DNA of 64,000 nt from Macrosoma leucophasiata (GCA_036365455.1 JAWQUS010000032.1:14764001-14828000); one strand, 5' to 3'. Counted from the stretch's first letter, positions 54,701 to 63,620 are shown. Translations and numbers: made by a program. Notes: generated from the sequence alone by a model not told the origin.

Positions 54701-57700
54701 TATAACTGTATTTGAACAGGTACAGTAGCAGGAGACCGTGAAGAGCTGATTGCTGTGGATGAAGTCATATGCAGCCAGCGATCCAAACCACTACTAATCG
54801 GATCTGTCAAATCGAATATGGGACACAGCGAATCTGTATCTGGACTTTGTTCTCTAGCTAAGGTAATGGTGATATTTGAACGGTGGTGTGACCAGTGGAG
54901 TCAACATCATGTTGACGGAGTGGGTTTATGACCTGGTGCCGTTAACAAGTTGTTGCCGGTGAATGAATCACCGATTGGTGCAATGGGTGATTAATGTGCA
55001 TAAAACTATTTGCTACCTTACTCACTCTCCCAACAGTTTTGCTAGCAGCGAAGCCTCTCTCTTCTACTCGGATAAGTACTATGCATTTATCACAATATTC
55101 GCCACATGTGTACAATGTTTATGGAAGAAAACAGTCAAGTAACTTAACAAAGTCAATCGTTTACAAGGTACCTACCTAATACAACGGTGCTTAGAGGTAC
55201 GAGTGCCATTTTTGAGGGTATCTAGCGTGTATGGGTTCAATGCATAAGTAGATAATAAATCTATGGTTCAATGAGTGACTTATAATTCTTAATTTCAGAT
55301 CTGCATTGCGTACAACTCTGGTTTCATTGCACCAAATATCCATTTAATAAAACCTCGGCAAGAAATTGCTTGTATTGCCGAAGGTAGAGTTCAGATTGTC
55401 ACTGATAAAATGCCGTGGAATTGTGGCTACGTTGCAATTAACAACTTCGGCTTCGGTGGAGCTAACTCTCATTGCTTGATACGAAATGCAGCTAAGGCCA
55501 AGGTAACAATACCATTAATTTAAAAAAGTCGATGTGTATTTTAAAAGTAAATAAACACAATTTACAGGCTGGCCACGGATATTCGCTGCAGTAAAAAATC
55601 GTGAGCTATCGCCACTACGCATTGTACATTTTCATCATTTGTTTTAGTAGATCCACATGCCGTTATTGCGCTGCGAGTTTATTCGTTGCAGTGAATGTCC
55701 TCTGGCAAGGCTGTTACATGTTCAAGTTTAAAGCTAATAAAATAGCTTGATTTTAAAATCGAAGTGGTGACGTGAGTTGCCAATTACAAATGGACATCCA
55801 TTTATAACGTTAACAAATTTCCTGCGCCATATTTGAGCATTGACATTATGTAGGCAATTGTGTTTGCTATGGATTGTCAGAAGGAGGAAATGTATCAAAA
55901 AATTTTACAGACAAATATTAATTCTATAAAATTCTATTCAAACGTGATTAAAACTGTATCAGATATTTGGAGGTACTCTGCAGACGACGGCCTGCCTAAA
56001 ATTGTCTTTAGTTTTATTTATGATTTTGACAATTCACGGCAAACTCTGCCACTTATGCGCTTTATATGTTGTCAGATATAGATTTCTTCCCTAGAAAAAG
56101 AACAAACTCCGTCTTATGACAGATAGTCGCGAACTGTTGACATATAGATGGAGCCGCCATCCAAATACCCTAAGGTCTAGCTTATATTATCAACTTCAGG
56201 TCAACAATGGTCTCCCAAATGATAACTTGCCCCGAGCGGTGTGCGTGTCTGGTCGCACCCGGTCAGCAGTGGCAAAGATCTTGCGACATTTGCAGAGCAA
56301 TAGCTTGGATGCAGAGGAGATAAGGCTTTGGCACTCTATATATGCGAAAGATATCCCCGGGCACGGTTATAGAGGATACACCATAATAAGTGAGTGATAT
56401 AACATTTGAGTGGTTGTGAAGGGGATTGAAATTTAAATTGTGAAATTGATTTAGGAAAATTGGGGAATTAGTGGTCTAAAGGGGTCTTAAGATTTTACGT
56501 TCCAAAATGTATGGAGCTTGAGCTCGCATCTTGTACACTATGTTGAGAAAAGAAGCATAAAATATAATAAACGATTTGAATATACGAGTATATATATTCA
56601 AATCGTTTATTATACCTTCAATTAATTTTCGTTAGTATATTTCAAAAACAAGAATGCCATATTAGCGATATGGTGACATATAGTTGTCATAAAAAATTAC
56701 ATAAAATAAATCTAATATTTCCGACAATAAACAACAATTCAAATTATCTTTTTGAGTATTTTCCTATGATTCGACGTATTTTTCTCTATCTTTTGATTTT
56801 TTTTATGTAATGTTAGTTTACAAGCATGCAGTTCACATTGATACTAACCAAGACCAAGGTCGAAATGCAGATGCGTTACCACTCATTACAGGGCCGTACC
56901 ACCTGACCGGAACACGATAGTGCTGAACACTACCATTTAGCGGCAAATATATCAGGTAATGCGGTGGTGCCTACGCCCGCGAGCTCCATCACTAGAGCTC
57001 TACCACCAGTAGAAAAATGTTGATATAGTGTACACGGTGCGGACCCAACTTGGAACTTATCCTTTCGTTAATATTTTATTAATTCTGTAGGTGCATATTT
57101 TATACATCATTCAATCTCGAAATGAACTTAAGTGAAGATATAAAACATAATAAATCTTTCAGATTATTTGAATGGGAAAACTGTATCGTTTGGTGAAGAA
57201 ATAGAAAAAACTTCGAGTGCACCTCATACAATCTGCTTTTGGTATTCTCGTGTCGACAAACAATGCATACATTCATTTCTTCGATTAATGGAAATACCGA
57301 CAATTCATGCTGCTATACAGAGGTAAATCATGTACTGGTGTTCTTTTGGGTATGATTGACTGGATATCTGTTTTTATGTCATGAAAATGACAAACAAGCC
57401 AATGGTTCACATTGATGGTAAATCAATACTATAGCCCTTTAAAGTCTAAATAAAAATCAAAGATATGACATCATTATAGAAGATAGAAGTGTGAGGCCTT
57501 AGCTAAGATAAGCACCGAAACGAATGGCTCAAGACACCTTCGTTCGGATGCTAACCTTGACCTCTCGACCAGACATCACGAGATTTTGTGGTGTGCCGCG
57601 GGATGCCACGGAATGATTCAGCATGCCGAAGCGACCAGTACCAATACCGTGCAATACTATTTCTCGGTTTCACTCTCTCAAGTTAGTGACCGCTGGCCCT

Positions 57701-60700
57701 ATCCGATTCCTGTATTTCTTGTAAGAATTTTTTTTTTTTTTTTTAATGTCATGGTATTTGTAAACAAGCATGCAGTTCACATTGATGTTAAGTGATGACT
57801 GCAGCCTATAGACACCCACACAAAGACCAAGGTCAAAATGCAGATGCGTTACCACTCCTGAGGCGTAAGGTGCCTCTGTGCCGGAAATTACAGGGCCGTA
57901 CATTACCACCTGACCGGAACACGATATTGCTGATCACTACCATTTAGCGGCAAGTATATTAGGTAATGCGGTGGTGCCTACGCCCGCGAGCTCCGTCACT
58001 GGAGCTCTACCACCAGTAAGAAATGTAATAATCACTATTTATCTATTCCGTTTTCATTATAGGTGTCAAAAGGTTTTAACATCTAAAGGATTGAATTTAA
58101 TTAATTTGTTCAAAGAATATGATTCCAAGAAGAACAAAGTTACAGATACGGTAGTAAATGTGGTTATTCAGATTGCTATGACAAATTTATTAAGGAAGAC
58201 TAATATTACACCCGATGTCATTATAGGTATTTTTTTGTTAATTTTCGTTTATTTCTGTACCTACAAGAATTCTTTTGTTTTTAACTTTGAAGAAAACAAT
58301 TTGAGATCAGAATGTTTTAAGATTCACACGTGGATTCACACGTTAACAACAGAATTTAAAGAAAAATAAAGATGTTGTGCCATGTGATGACCTCACTAAA
58401 TTAGTTAGTTGAGGCTGTAGTACTTATTCATCCAGAGCTAGGAGATTCAAGTTTAAGCGAGGGATTTATAATAAAACTAGCAAAGCTATTTATTACTTTT
58501 TGCTAGAAGCCCAAAGGTGGCTCTGAAAACGATGGGATACTTCAGAGACTGGATGAATTTGATTTGCTTAGTTTTTGTTAGGAGGCACTACATTTCAGTT
58601 CTACCCGAAAACATTTTGTTCCTTATTTTGTTCAGCATTTATTTTATTAAAAAATTTGTATTTTTTCAGGGGAAGACTTAGGGGAACTCTGCTGTGCATA
58701 TGCAAATGGTGGTATGACAGAAACAGAGACAATTCTAGCTGCATATTCTATGACAGAAAAAGATGAGTCAAGAATGAACAACAATCTGACGATTAACGGC
58801 AACAATCAAAATCAACAGGTTGATGTAGGTGTTTTGTCTATCAGTCAGGTTTATGAAAATTGTTTGTCTTAGAGAGAAATGCGTGACATTGCGATGCCAG
58901 TACATCTGCTATATCAGGGAGCAGTTTAGGTTTATAACCGAGGAGAGGTCTGTACAATATACACCTATAGATACCTACTGCGTTAAGTCGCTGCAGATTG
59001 CTATATGCTCGTGAAAAATGCTAAGTGCTTGGATGGTGATCTTTGGGGTCGTTTGTAAAAGGTAGTAAGAGGCAAGCTTAACTATTGAAATATCCTACTG
59101 ACTTAGCGCAACCCAGCTGCTTCAGTGCGTGGCTGAGGCGTTCTTTCACAAAAGTGAGTGGGTGCTCCCAGCGATGGCATTATCTAATAGGGAAAAAGGG
59201 ACGAGATGAATGTTCCAGAGGTGATAATAGTGTAAACTTGGGGGAGCCATCGCACGGAAAAGCGTGGCTCCGGGGACTTGGAAAGCAAATCCGACCCGCC
59301 AAATCCTTGTCTTTTATGAAGATGATTATAGGCTACGGTATTCACTTTCCGTCAATGTAATGTCCTCCAGACCGAATTTCAGCCATCGCAGAGAATCTCA
59401 ATGGAGACTAGCCAATTACGCGGGAGATATTATAGTGTGCACAAGTGTATGCGCAAACTCAAACTCATTATATTTAATCACTTTGAAATAATAAAGAGTG
59501 CTTGTGATAGATCAATTTACAAATATATAAATATAACTTCAAAACTGAAAAGATAAAAATAATAAAGATTTATATGTAATTATATACTACCCATTATTTA
59601 TATGTGCTATTTACTAACAGGTTTGAAGTCGGTGCCAAGCCTTAAACAAATAATTATATTTATTTAATACTTTTTAGTTTATTGCTGCATTGCCAATTAG
59701 ATTAATGTTCACATCTGTTAAATTTGAAAAATCTGATTCTTTTAGCTTCGTGATAATTAGATTGTTTAGGTGTGTCGATACAAAATTATTACACGACAAT
59801 ACGAAATCAATTAAAAAATTTTATCCACGTAGAAGTAAATAAGCTGTGTTGTGTCGTCGATGAGTAAATGTGTCATTGTCACTTGTTGTCATGCGCATTA
59901 GGACTATGTAGGACGTCAGTGGATTCAACGCACTGTATGACAGCCGTCTATTCTAATTCCTTTAGTTTGAGGTGAAAGTAAGTAAAAAAATGCTTATAAA
60001 ATAAAAATTGATGGGTTTATCTGAATCAAATTTTTATGGGACCAATCCGAAACTATTCCGCATCAAACAAAGAAAGAATTACGTAAATCGGTCTTGAAAT
60101 CTCGGCGAAATTCACGTACATACATTAAAAAAAAAGAAAAAATATATACCAGCCGAATTGAGAACCTTCTCGTTTTTTGAACTCGGTTAAAAACTAAAGC
60201 GATTAACAACAGATACGTTGATTAATATGTCAAAGTAAACGTTCCATACTCTCTTTTACAAACGGCAAGATAAGACTAAACGAAAAGAATATGAGATGTT
60301 CTATGTCATTCACTGTCAGAGTTCCAAAGCGCACATTACTAAAAAAAAACTTGCCAAAATAAAACTCAGTAGGGTCTCTTTTTAAAATAGGTGCAAACAC
60401 AGGTGCACTCTCTTTTCCCTCACGAATAACATCATTGTCGGACGCCCAAAAAAGTAGTGTAATGGATAAATTCCAGCACCACTTACTTATCGAACCATGG
60501 ATCGGCAATGGCACTGCGTTAATCAATGTGTGAAACAATTATTTGTATGGCCTACAGATTTTTATTTCGAGTCTGGGTGTTTGTGTATGTGTTGTATGTG
60601 TACAACGGCATCTACGACACAGGTTTATATAATACCTAATGTGGAGCTGTGAATGTAAGCGTATTTTTATTAGGTGAAAAAAACCTTATTTATTTTTACA

Positions 60701-63620
60701 GGTTCCGCACAAACTGTTGCAAGAATTAGATTCTTATACCGTCATAATCGGAGTTACATCTCAAAACAATTTGAGTATAAATAAAAATATAACTTACGTT
60801 CCGTTGTTCCAAGACACAGATGATATCGTGGAATACTTCTTCCGATCTTGGTGCAGGTGAGTAAATATTCGTATAATTACGTAAACGTACGTAAAAAAAC
60901 GTAACTTCACGCCTGTAATCCCCGAAGGCGTAGGCAGAGATAAATGCATGCATTCAAGCATACATGCAAACACCCACGATTCGCCGGTTACGTTTTGGCC
61001 CATGTAACCGGTGGCGCGCCTGTTGACATCTCCGGGGTTGACATTACCAAACTTCGAGGTACTGGGAAATTTCCAGAAAATGGAAAAATCCCAATAGAAC
61101 CACAGATAAAGGACTTTACACCATTATCTCTGTTAACCCCCTGCCCGGGAATCGAACCCAGGACCTCAGCGTAGTAGTAGTGGCCTGCTACCACTAGGCT
61201 ACCGAGGTAATTGAATTAAGTTTAATCTATATATATAAAAGAAAGTCGCGTTAGTTACTTCACTTATAACTCAAGAACGGCTGAACCGATTTAGCTGAAA
61301 ATTGGCAGGGAGGTAGTTTAGAGCCAGGAGAAGGACATAGGATACTTTTTATCCCGTTCGACAGCATATGATCCCAACCGATATGCCGTTTGAATTTAAA
61401 AGACTTCAATTTCCGATACGTCTTGCATTTGCCATGACCATCAACAAATCACAAGGCCAATCCTTAAAAGTTTGTGGTTTAAATCTAGAACATTCATGTT
61501 TTTCCCATGGTCAATTATACGTGGCATGTTCACGGGTCGGAAGACCATCTGCGTTGTTTGTTTTTGCGTCTGATAATAAAACCAAAAATGTCGTGTATCA
61601 CAAGGTACTTAAATGAAGAGCAACCAATGTACTAAAATACAGAAATAATTATGAATGATTAATGTAGGTATTTATTTTTTTTTGTATTTTTTCCTCTTAT
61701 TCATTGCCATTAAGGCGGAACAAAGTTTGCCGGGTCAGCTAGTTATGTTTATAAAATATGAAAATATTGGCAACATAAATTATAAACGTACTGTAGCGTC
61801 CACTACCTTAAGGCGCCAACTAGTGGAATACAATGAAACCTCACAGTACCCGTCCAGTTCTGTAGATGGCGTGTCAATCGAATAACATCGCACATACGAA
61901 GATTTCTCAAGAGTTGGCATATATACAACTTCTCGACGTCAATCGTCGTCTATTATTGACATATTTTCGTTATGTTTTATCTTAGAAACAATAAATACTG
62001 TTTACAGATTATACATGTTAGGATTGAACCCGGACATGTCACATTTATACCCAAATGTAGAATTTCCTGTTTCGCAAGGCACGTCATTTTTGTCCCACCT
62101 GGTGGAATGGGAACACCGAGAGGATTGGTAAAAACATTTTTTTTTACTCCTACAATTTCAGGGTATATTTCAATAACCACTTCAGGCGAAAGATGTTCAC
62201 TGAAGACAAAAGTCTCACCATCTTCAAAGATTCCCATAACTGTGTAGTGCGTCAACATTGGAGAATATGCTTTAATCGACACGCTCTGTAAGTTTTAAGG
62301 CTGGAGCCTTCTGCGCGGTGAAGTTGACTAATTTCGTCTCGAGGCGTGCCGCCTACATAAGTACGTCCTAAAAAAGAACTTATTGGCAATCTTTTACTGG
62401 TGGTACAGCTCCAGTGACGGAGCTCGCGCGCGTTGGCACCACCGAATTACCTAATATACTTGCCGCTAAATGGTAGTATTCAGCACTACCGTGTTCCGGT
62501 CAGGGTGTACGGCTCTGTAATTTCCGACACAGAGGCGTAACACCTTAGGCCTCAGGAGTGGCAACGCATCTGCATTTTGACATCTGGTCATTGTGTGGGT
62601 GTCTGTCTATAGGCTGCAGTCATCACTTAACATCAATGTGAGCTGCATGCTTGTTTGGCACTTTTATTACTAAAAAAATCGCAGTGCCGATATTTTTAAC
62701 ACGGGACGCTGCAGCGTGCCCTCCTTTATTTCATAAACTAAGAATGGTTCGACCGCCAGGTTGAGACAGACCTTCCAGTTGTCTGACGTCGCAAGCGAAA
62801 AAATTGTCTTCCACCAGTGGACGGGGGAGTCGTCATGTCTCTAGACCTAAATTTAATTTCAGGGTGTTTGCTGAGTATTGCACAACTAGACTTGACAACT
62901 TGGGTAAGCTACAAAAACCTAAACTCAACACAAAAAATCCTATCCAAAAAAAGCCCCTACAGTTCTTAGGATTTGGCGCGATAGTTTATGTATGGCCAAG
63001 GCTGACCAAATAGATTGAGATCTGTCTGATGGTGCGGTCAAAAGTTTTAGGAATCGGCGTGCATGTATGAAGAGTCTGAAGACCACGGTGTAGATTTAAG
63101 GAATTTAGGTGAAATCCAAAGCATCTTAGCTGACCCTTTGAGTGATATTAGTAAAATGCTTTGCAATGGTATATGTAATATTATGAATTCTTGATTAGGC
63201 GACATTAATTAGCAACCACGGGGCTGGCATAGTCGAACGACGAATCAAAGTGCCTAATAAATAAAAGAAAAAAAAAATATGAAGAGAATGATGAAGGTAG
63301 ATGAGGCACGAAAGGTATGTCAGGACCGGGATATCTAGCGCTCTACACTCCCCGTTAGGGACCTGGCGTGAAGAGACATACATAGTTTATGTATGGCCCT
63401 GTAACAGCACAGCGTTAAAACCACTTAACCTTCAGATGTCCAAATTTTTGCATCTCGATCTCTAGTTTTTGTCTAGATATTACTTTAATTTATGACACTT
63501 CATACAATTTAAGGTGCGTAGAACATCTCCTTCAAAACAAATTGGATATTGTAGAACGTAAAGTGAGAATTACTCTTGATCATCAAAAAACAGAATATCT
63601 AAGAGGTCATTGTGTTAATG
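48597..63620 (+). CDS. Fatty acid synthase-like gene, partial (14 exons traced, KS - degenerate AT - start of DH)
   Basis: Animal type I FAS builds fatty acids from acetyl- and malonyl-CoA in the cytosol, with domain order KS-AT-DH-ER-KR-ACP-TE. Fourteen exons (listed separately) join in frame to about 700 codons. The KS is complete apart from roughly its first 50 residues: nucleophile DTACSS, His in ECHCTGT, His in KSNMGHSE, and the NNFGFGGANSH end motif. The AT region keeps recognisable flanking sequence but lacks the GxGSQ motif, the GHSxGE nucleophile and about 150 central residues. The last exon ends at the DH motif GHCVNG, part of HxxxGxxxxP. Splice phases match at every junction, and no stop or frameshift is seen in the exons, which argues against a dead pseudogene. 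The start lies upstream and the 3' part runs off the window. It could be a neofunctionalised FAS paralogue or a decaying copy; only the FAS family assignment is firm. Confidence 0.85.
48891..49110 (-). repeat. Family O interspersed repeat in FAS intron 1
   Basis: Shares CATAGAGCAACACCGG-type and TATTTTGTTAAA segments with the sequence at 24913-25070 in the opposite orientation. No coding content is recognised. It lies about 100 bp after the first traced exon. Confidence 0.5.
49443..49563 (+). CDS. FAS-like exon: KS domain
   Basis: Open in phase with the previous exon. It encodes NPSELRNTKTGVFIGTC, close to the KS segment (RGTKTGVFVG) that precedes the active-site exon. Acceptor CAATAG, donor GTAATG. 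The end codon GG|A is completed by the next exon. Confidence 0.8.
50088..50160 (-). repeat. Isolated remnant of the 15-bp minisatellite in FAS intron 2
   Basis: Five or so degenerate units of GGGCGTCGGGACGCT type (GGACGTTGGGCGTCGG, AACGCTCGAC), the same unit as the array at 22-24.9 kb. It stands alone in AT-rich intron sequence. Confidence 0.75.
50825..51031 (+). CDS. FAS-like exon: KS active-site exon
   Basis: Contains DTACSSS. The catalytic Cys codon is at 50904-50906, and the surrounding NYSIDTACSS and DAAIVG match the KS nucleophile region. The exon begins at an acceptor (TTCTCAG), so the ATG at 50841 is an internal Met and not a start. Donor GTATGT. A family-A repeat starts only about 36 bp into the following intron. 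Confidence 0.88.
51068..51364 (-). repeat. Family A SINE-like repeat, nearly full length, FAS intron 3
   Basis: Read on + it starts with a T-run and AATGAAAGTGGCAAACAAGC and ends with ACCACCAGTA; on - it therefore ends in poly-A like a retroposed SINE. The same roughly 290-bp unit recurs at least twelve times in the window. No A or B box was recognised. Confidence 0.8.
51625..52460. repeat. Family K repeat interrupted by a palindromic CCGAATATTCGG-type repeat, FAS intron 3
   Basis: The left part (ACTAGCGGCCCGCCCCG, from 51625) and the right part (GGGCTATGTAACACTG to CAAACAAACAAA, to 52450) belong to one common lepidopteran repeat. Between about 51690 and 52345 lies sequence rich in CCGAATA/TATTCGG words on both strands, plus GC-richer filler. 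The arrangement is that of a nested insertion. Confidence 0.6.
52529..52645 (+). CDS. FAS-like exon: KS domain (ADGYVRSE)
   Basis: Encodes YGLTSPEGKCKCFDE then SADGYVRSEA, the conserved KS segment after the active site. It has phase 1 entry and phase 2 exit, and a GTAAG donor. The acceptor is a weak-looking ATTAAG, but the frame and phase fit exactly. Confidence 0.82.
52832..53000 (-). repeat. Family J LINE 3' tail fragment, FAS intron 4
   Basis: Matches 25973-26205 (CTTCACGCCAGGTCCCTAAC, GACCCCACCATCAGACA). Read on - it encodes the end of a retroelement reading frame. Confidence 0.65.
53800..53963 (+). CDS. FAS-like exon: KS first catalytic His
   Basis: Encodes VKTNCDGFK followed by LECHCTG. 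The His codon at 53954-53956 is in the position of the EAHGTGT catalytic His of KS. The two residues flanking it are Cys here instead of Ala and Gly. Acceptor TTTATAG, donor GTTTGT. Confidence 0.82.
54720..54862 (+). CDS. FAS-like exon: KS second catalytic His
   Basis: Completes the GTVAGDREE segment and carries IGSVKSNMGHSE, the KS Lys/His motif (KSNxGH). Acceptor GAACAG, donor GTAATG. Phase 0 exit. Confidence 0.86.
55299..55502 (+). CDS. FAS-like exon: KS C-terminal end
   Basis: Sixty-eight in-frame codons ending the KS fold, with INNFGFGGANSH (usual form NSFGFGGANxH) preceded by a GYVAI strand. Acceptor AATTTCAG, donor GTAACA. Phase 0 on both sides. Confidence 0.88.
56200..56389 (+). CDS. 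FAS-like exon: KS-AT linker
   Basis: Encodes NGLPNDNLPRAVCVSGRT, the linker seen between KS and AT in insect FAS, followed by a helical stretch with KDIPGHGYRGYTI. Acceptor CAACTTCAG, donor GTGAGT, phase 1 exit. Confidence 0.82.
56563..56614. repeat. Perfect 22-bp hairpin in FAS intron 8
   Basis: TATAATAAACGATTTGAATA at the left arm is repeated exactly as its reverse complement after an 8-bp spacer. No transposon flanks are recognised. Confidence 0.85.
56798..57012 (-). repeat. Family A SINE-like repeat with internal deletions, FAS intron 8
   Basis: Carries the family-A start (CAAGCATGCAGTTCACATTG), middle (ACACGATAGTGCTGAACACT) and end (AGCTCTACCACCAGTA), but lacks about 80 bp of the consensus. 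Confidence 0.75.
57163..57322 (+). CDS. FAS-like exon: start of AT domain, GxGSQ motif lost
   Basis: Aligned by its downstream segment (LMEIPTIHAAIQRC-like, the helix after the AT start). Where AT normally has a glycine-rich G(M/Q)GSQW motif, this exon reads WYSRVDKQC, so the oxyanion-hole loop is not conserved. Acceptor TTTCAG, donor GTAAAT. The frame joins cleanly on both sides. Confidence 0.7.
57727..58018 (-). repeat. Family A SINE-like repeat, nearly full length, FAS intron 9
   Basis: T-run, then ATGCAGTTCACATTGATG through to GAGCTCTACCACCAGTA; the best full copy of the family in the window. It ends 44 bp before the next exon. Confidence 0.8.
58063..58226 (+). CDS. FAS-like exon: AT domain up to the nucleophile elbow
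   Basis: Encodes KVLTSKGLNLINLF and NLLRKTNITPDVIIG. The latter is the strand leading into the AT GHSxG elbow (usual form VTPDGIIGHS). Acceptor CATTATAG, donor GTATTT. A family-A repeat ends about 45 bp before its acceptor. Confidence 0.75.
58670..58818 (+). CDS. FAS-like exon: AT nucleophile elbow with Ser replaced
   Basis: Begins in phase after VIIG and reads GEDLGELCCAYANGG, which aligns with GHSLGE-AYADG of active AT. The catalytic Ser position is Asp (codon 58675-58677) and the His before it is Glu (58672-58674). After AYS the sequence becomes Asn/Gln-rich and no longer resembles AT. The 3' boundary (CAACAG|GTTGAT) is inferred from phase and is less certain. Confidence 0.7.
58819..60701. 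other. Long FAS intron with no recognised exon
   Basis: Searched by eye in three + frames for AT segments expected here (GAFHS-like, SxxNNLxSPV-like); none seen. The segment 59060-59450 looks like an unclassified dispersed repeat (GGGGGAGCCATCGCACGG). 60030-60200 resembles a repeat ending in GAACTCGGTTAAAAAC. Confidence 0.5.
60230..60538 (-). other. Unassigned open frame inside FAS intron 11
   Basis: A 102-codon frame on -, with protein-like segments (VFAPILKRDPTEFYFGKFFF). I do not recognise it. It could be an exon or a fragment of a transposed gene, or chance. No splice or transposon context decides this. Confidence 0.25.
60702..60856 (+). CDS. FAS-like exon: AT C-terminal end
   Basis: Encodes PHKLLQELDSYTVIIGV and NITYVPLFQD, resembling the end of the AT fold (usual IPKNAVVIEIAP, then an LL..L and a Y/N-IPL strand). 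The family's PHxLLQ-type residues occur but in a different order, so divergence is high. Acceptor TTTTTACAG, donor GTGAGT. About 150 residues normally lying between this and the previous exon were not found. Confidence 0.6.
60897..61207 (-). repeat. tRNA-derived SINE (family B), full length, FAS intron 12
   Basis: On - it begins TGCCTAGGTAGCC-like: CGGTAGCCTAGTGGTAGC acts as an A box and GGGTTCGATTCCC is a good pol III B box. The tail runs to GGCGTGAAGTTACG. Copies occur at 13268-13562, 17225-17526 and, in part, at 19766 and 48062. Confidence 0.85.
61226..61742 (+). mobile_element. Helitron fragment carrying the end of a helicase frame
   Basis: Starts with TCTATATATATAAAAG and ends GCCGGGTCAGCTAG|T, the TC...CTAG termini of lepidopteran Helitrons. 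At 61368-61616 an open frame reads FAMTINKSQGQSLKVCGLNL and VACSRVGR, the C-terminal motifs of a Pif1-type helicase (Helitron Rep/helicase). The element is about 0.5 kb, so the Rep domain and most of the helicase are missing; it is non-autonomous. Confidence 0.82.
61368..61616 (+). pseudogene. Helitron Rep/helicase, C-terminal remnant
   Basis: Eighty-two codons ending in a stop, containing NKSQGQ and ACSRVG, helicase motifs V and VI of Pif1-like helicases. The protein is normally over 1000 residues. The same domain is represented by a shorter scrap (LPFEFKRVQLPV) near 48203. Confidence 0.78.
61977..62282 (-). other. Unassigned protein-like open frame, FAS intron 12
   Basis: 101 codons on - with balanced composition and motifs such as NPLGVPIPPGGTKMTCLAKQ and GIFEDGETF. 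I do not recognise the family. It ends near an AG/GT-rich boundary (CTGTAAACAG at about 62006), so it could be an exon of a - strand gene or a captured or retroposed piece. Confidence 0.35.
62298..62380. repeat. Short repeat family P
   Basis: GGCTGGAGCCTTCTGCGC ... CCTACATAAGTACGTCC. The same roughly 80-100-bp unit occurs at 46333, 46878, 47127 and 48422. Confidence 0.6.
62398..62680 (+). repeat. Family A SINE-like repeat, FAS intron 12
   Basis: CTGGTGGTACAGCTCC through CACTTTTATTACTAAAAAAA. This orientation shows the A-rich 3' end directly. Confidence 0.78.
62863..62903 (+). CDS. FAS-like exon, tentative: short AT-DH linker exon
   Basis: A 41-bp open segment (VFAEYCTTRLDNL) with acceptor TTTCAG and donor GTAAGC and the phases needed to join its neighbours. 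It is supported only by splice signals and phase. The linker in other FAS is much longer and poorly conserved. Confidence 0.35.
63001..63386 (+). repeat. Family J LINE tail interrupted by a retroposon, FAS intron 13
   Basis: Left part (GTCTGATGGTGCGGTCAAAA) and right part (GAGGCACGAAAGGTATGTC to GGACCTGGCGTGAAG) are the two halves of a family-J copy like 25973-26205 read in reverse. They are separated by the insertion at 63075-63277. Confidence 0.75.
63075..63277 (+). mobile_element. Short retroposon insertion with 9-bp target duplication
   Basis: Flanked on both sides by TATGAAGAG (63066-63074 and 63278-63286) and ending in AATAAATAAAAG plus an A-run, as expected for target-primed insertion of a 5'-truncated LINE or SINE. 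The 203-bp body is not recognised. Confidence 0.75.
63522..63620 (+). CDS. FAS-like exon: start of dehydratase (DH) domain
   Basis: Encodes VERKVRITLDHQKTEYLRG then HCVNG, matching the first hotdog strand of FAS DH, where HxxxGxxxxP holds the catalytic His (codon 63608-63610). Donor GTAAGC. The start is ambiguous between two AG acceptors 8 bp apart; the downstream one keeps the frame open. The next exon should start with the xxxxP half of the motif and lies beyond the part read here. Confidence 0.72.

Noticed and set aside
55860..56081. 73-codon frame between FAS exons as an extra exon
   Set aside because: Protein-like but no FAS similarity, and the flanking exons already join in phase without it.
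59085..59360. 91-codon frame as the missing AT exon
   Set aside because: No AT motif and it coincides with what looks like a dispersed repeat (GGGGGAGCCATCGCACGG).
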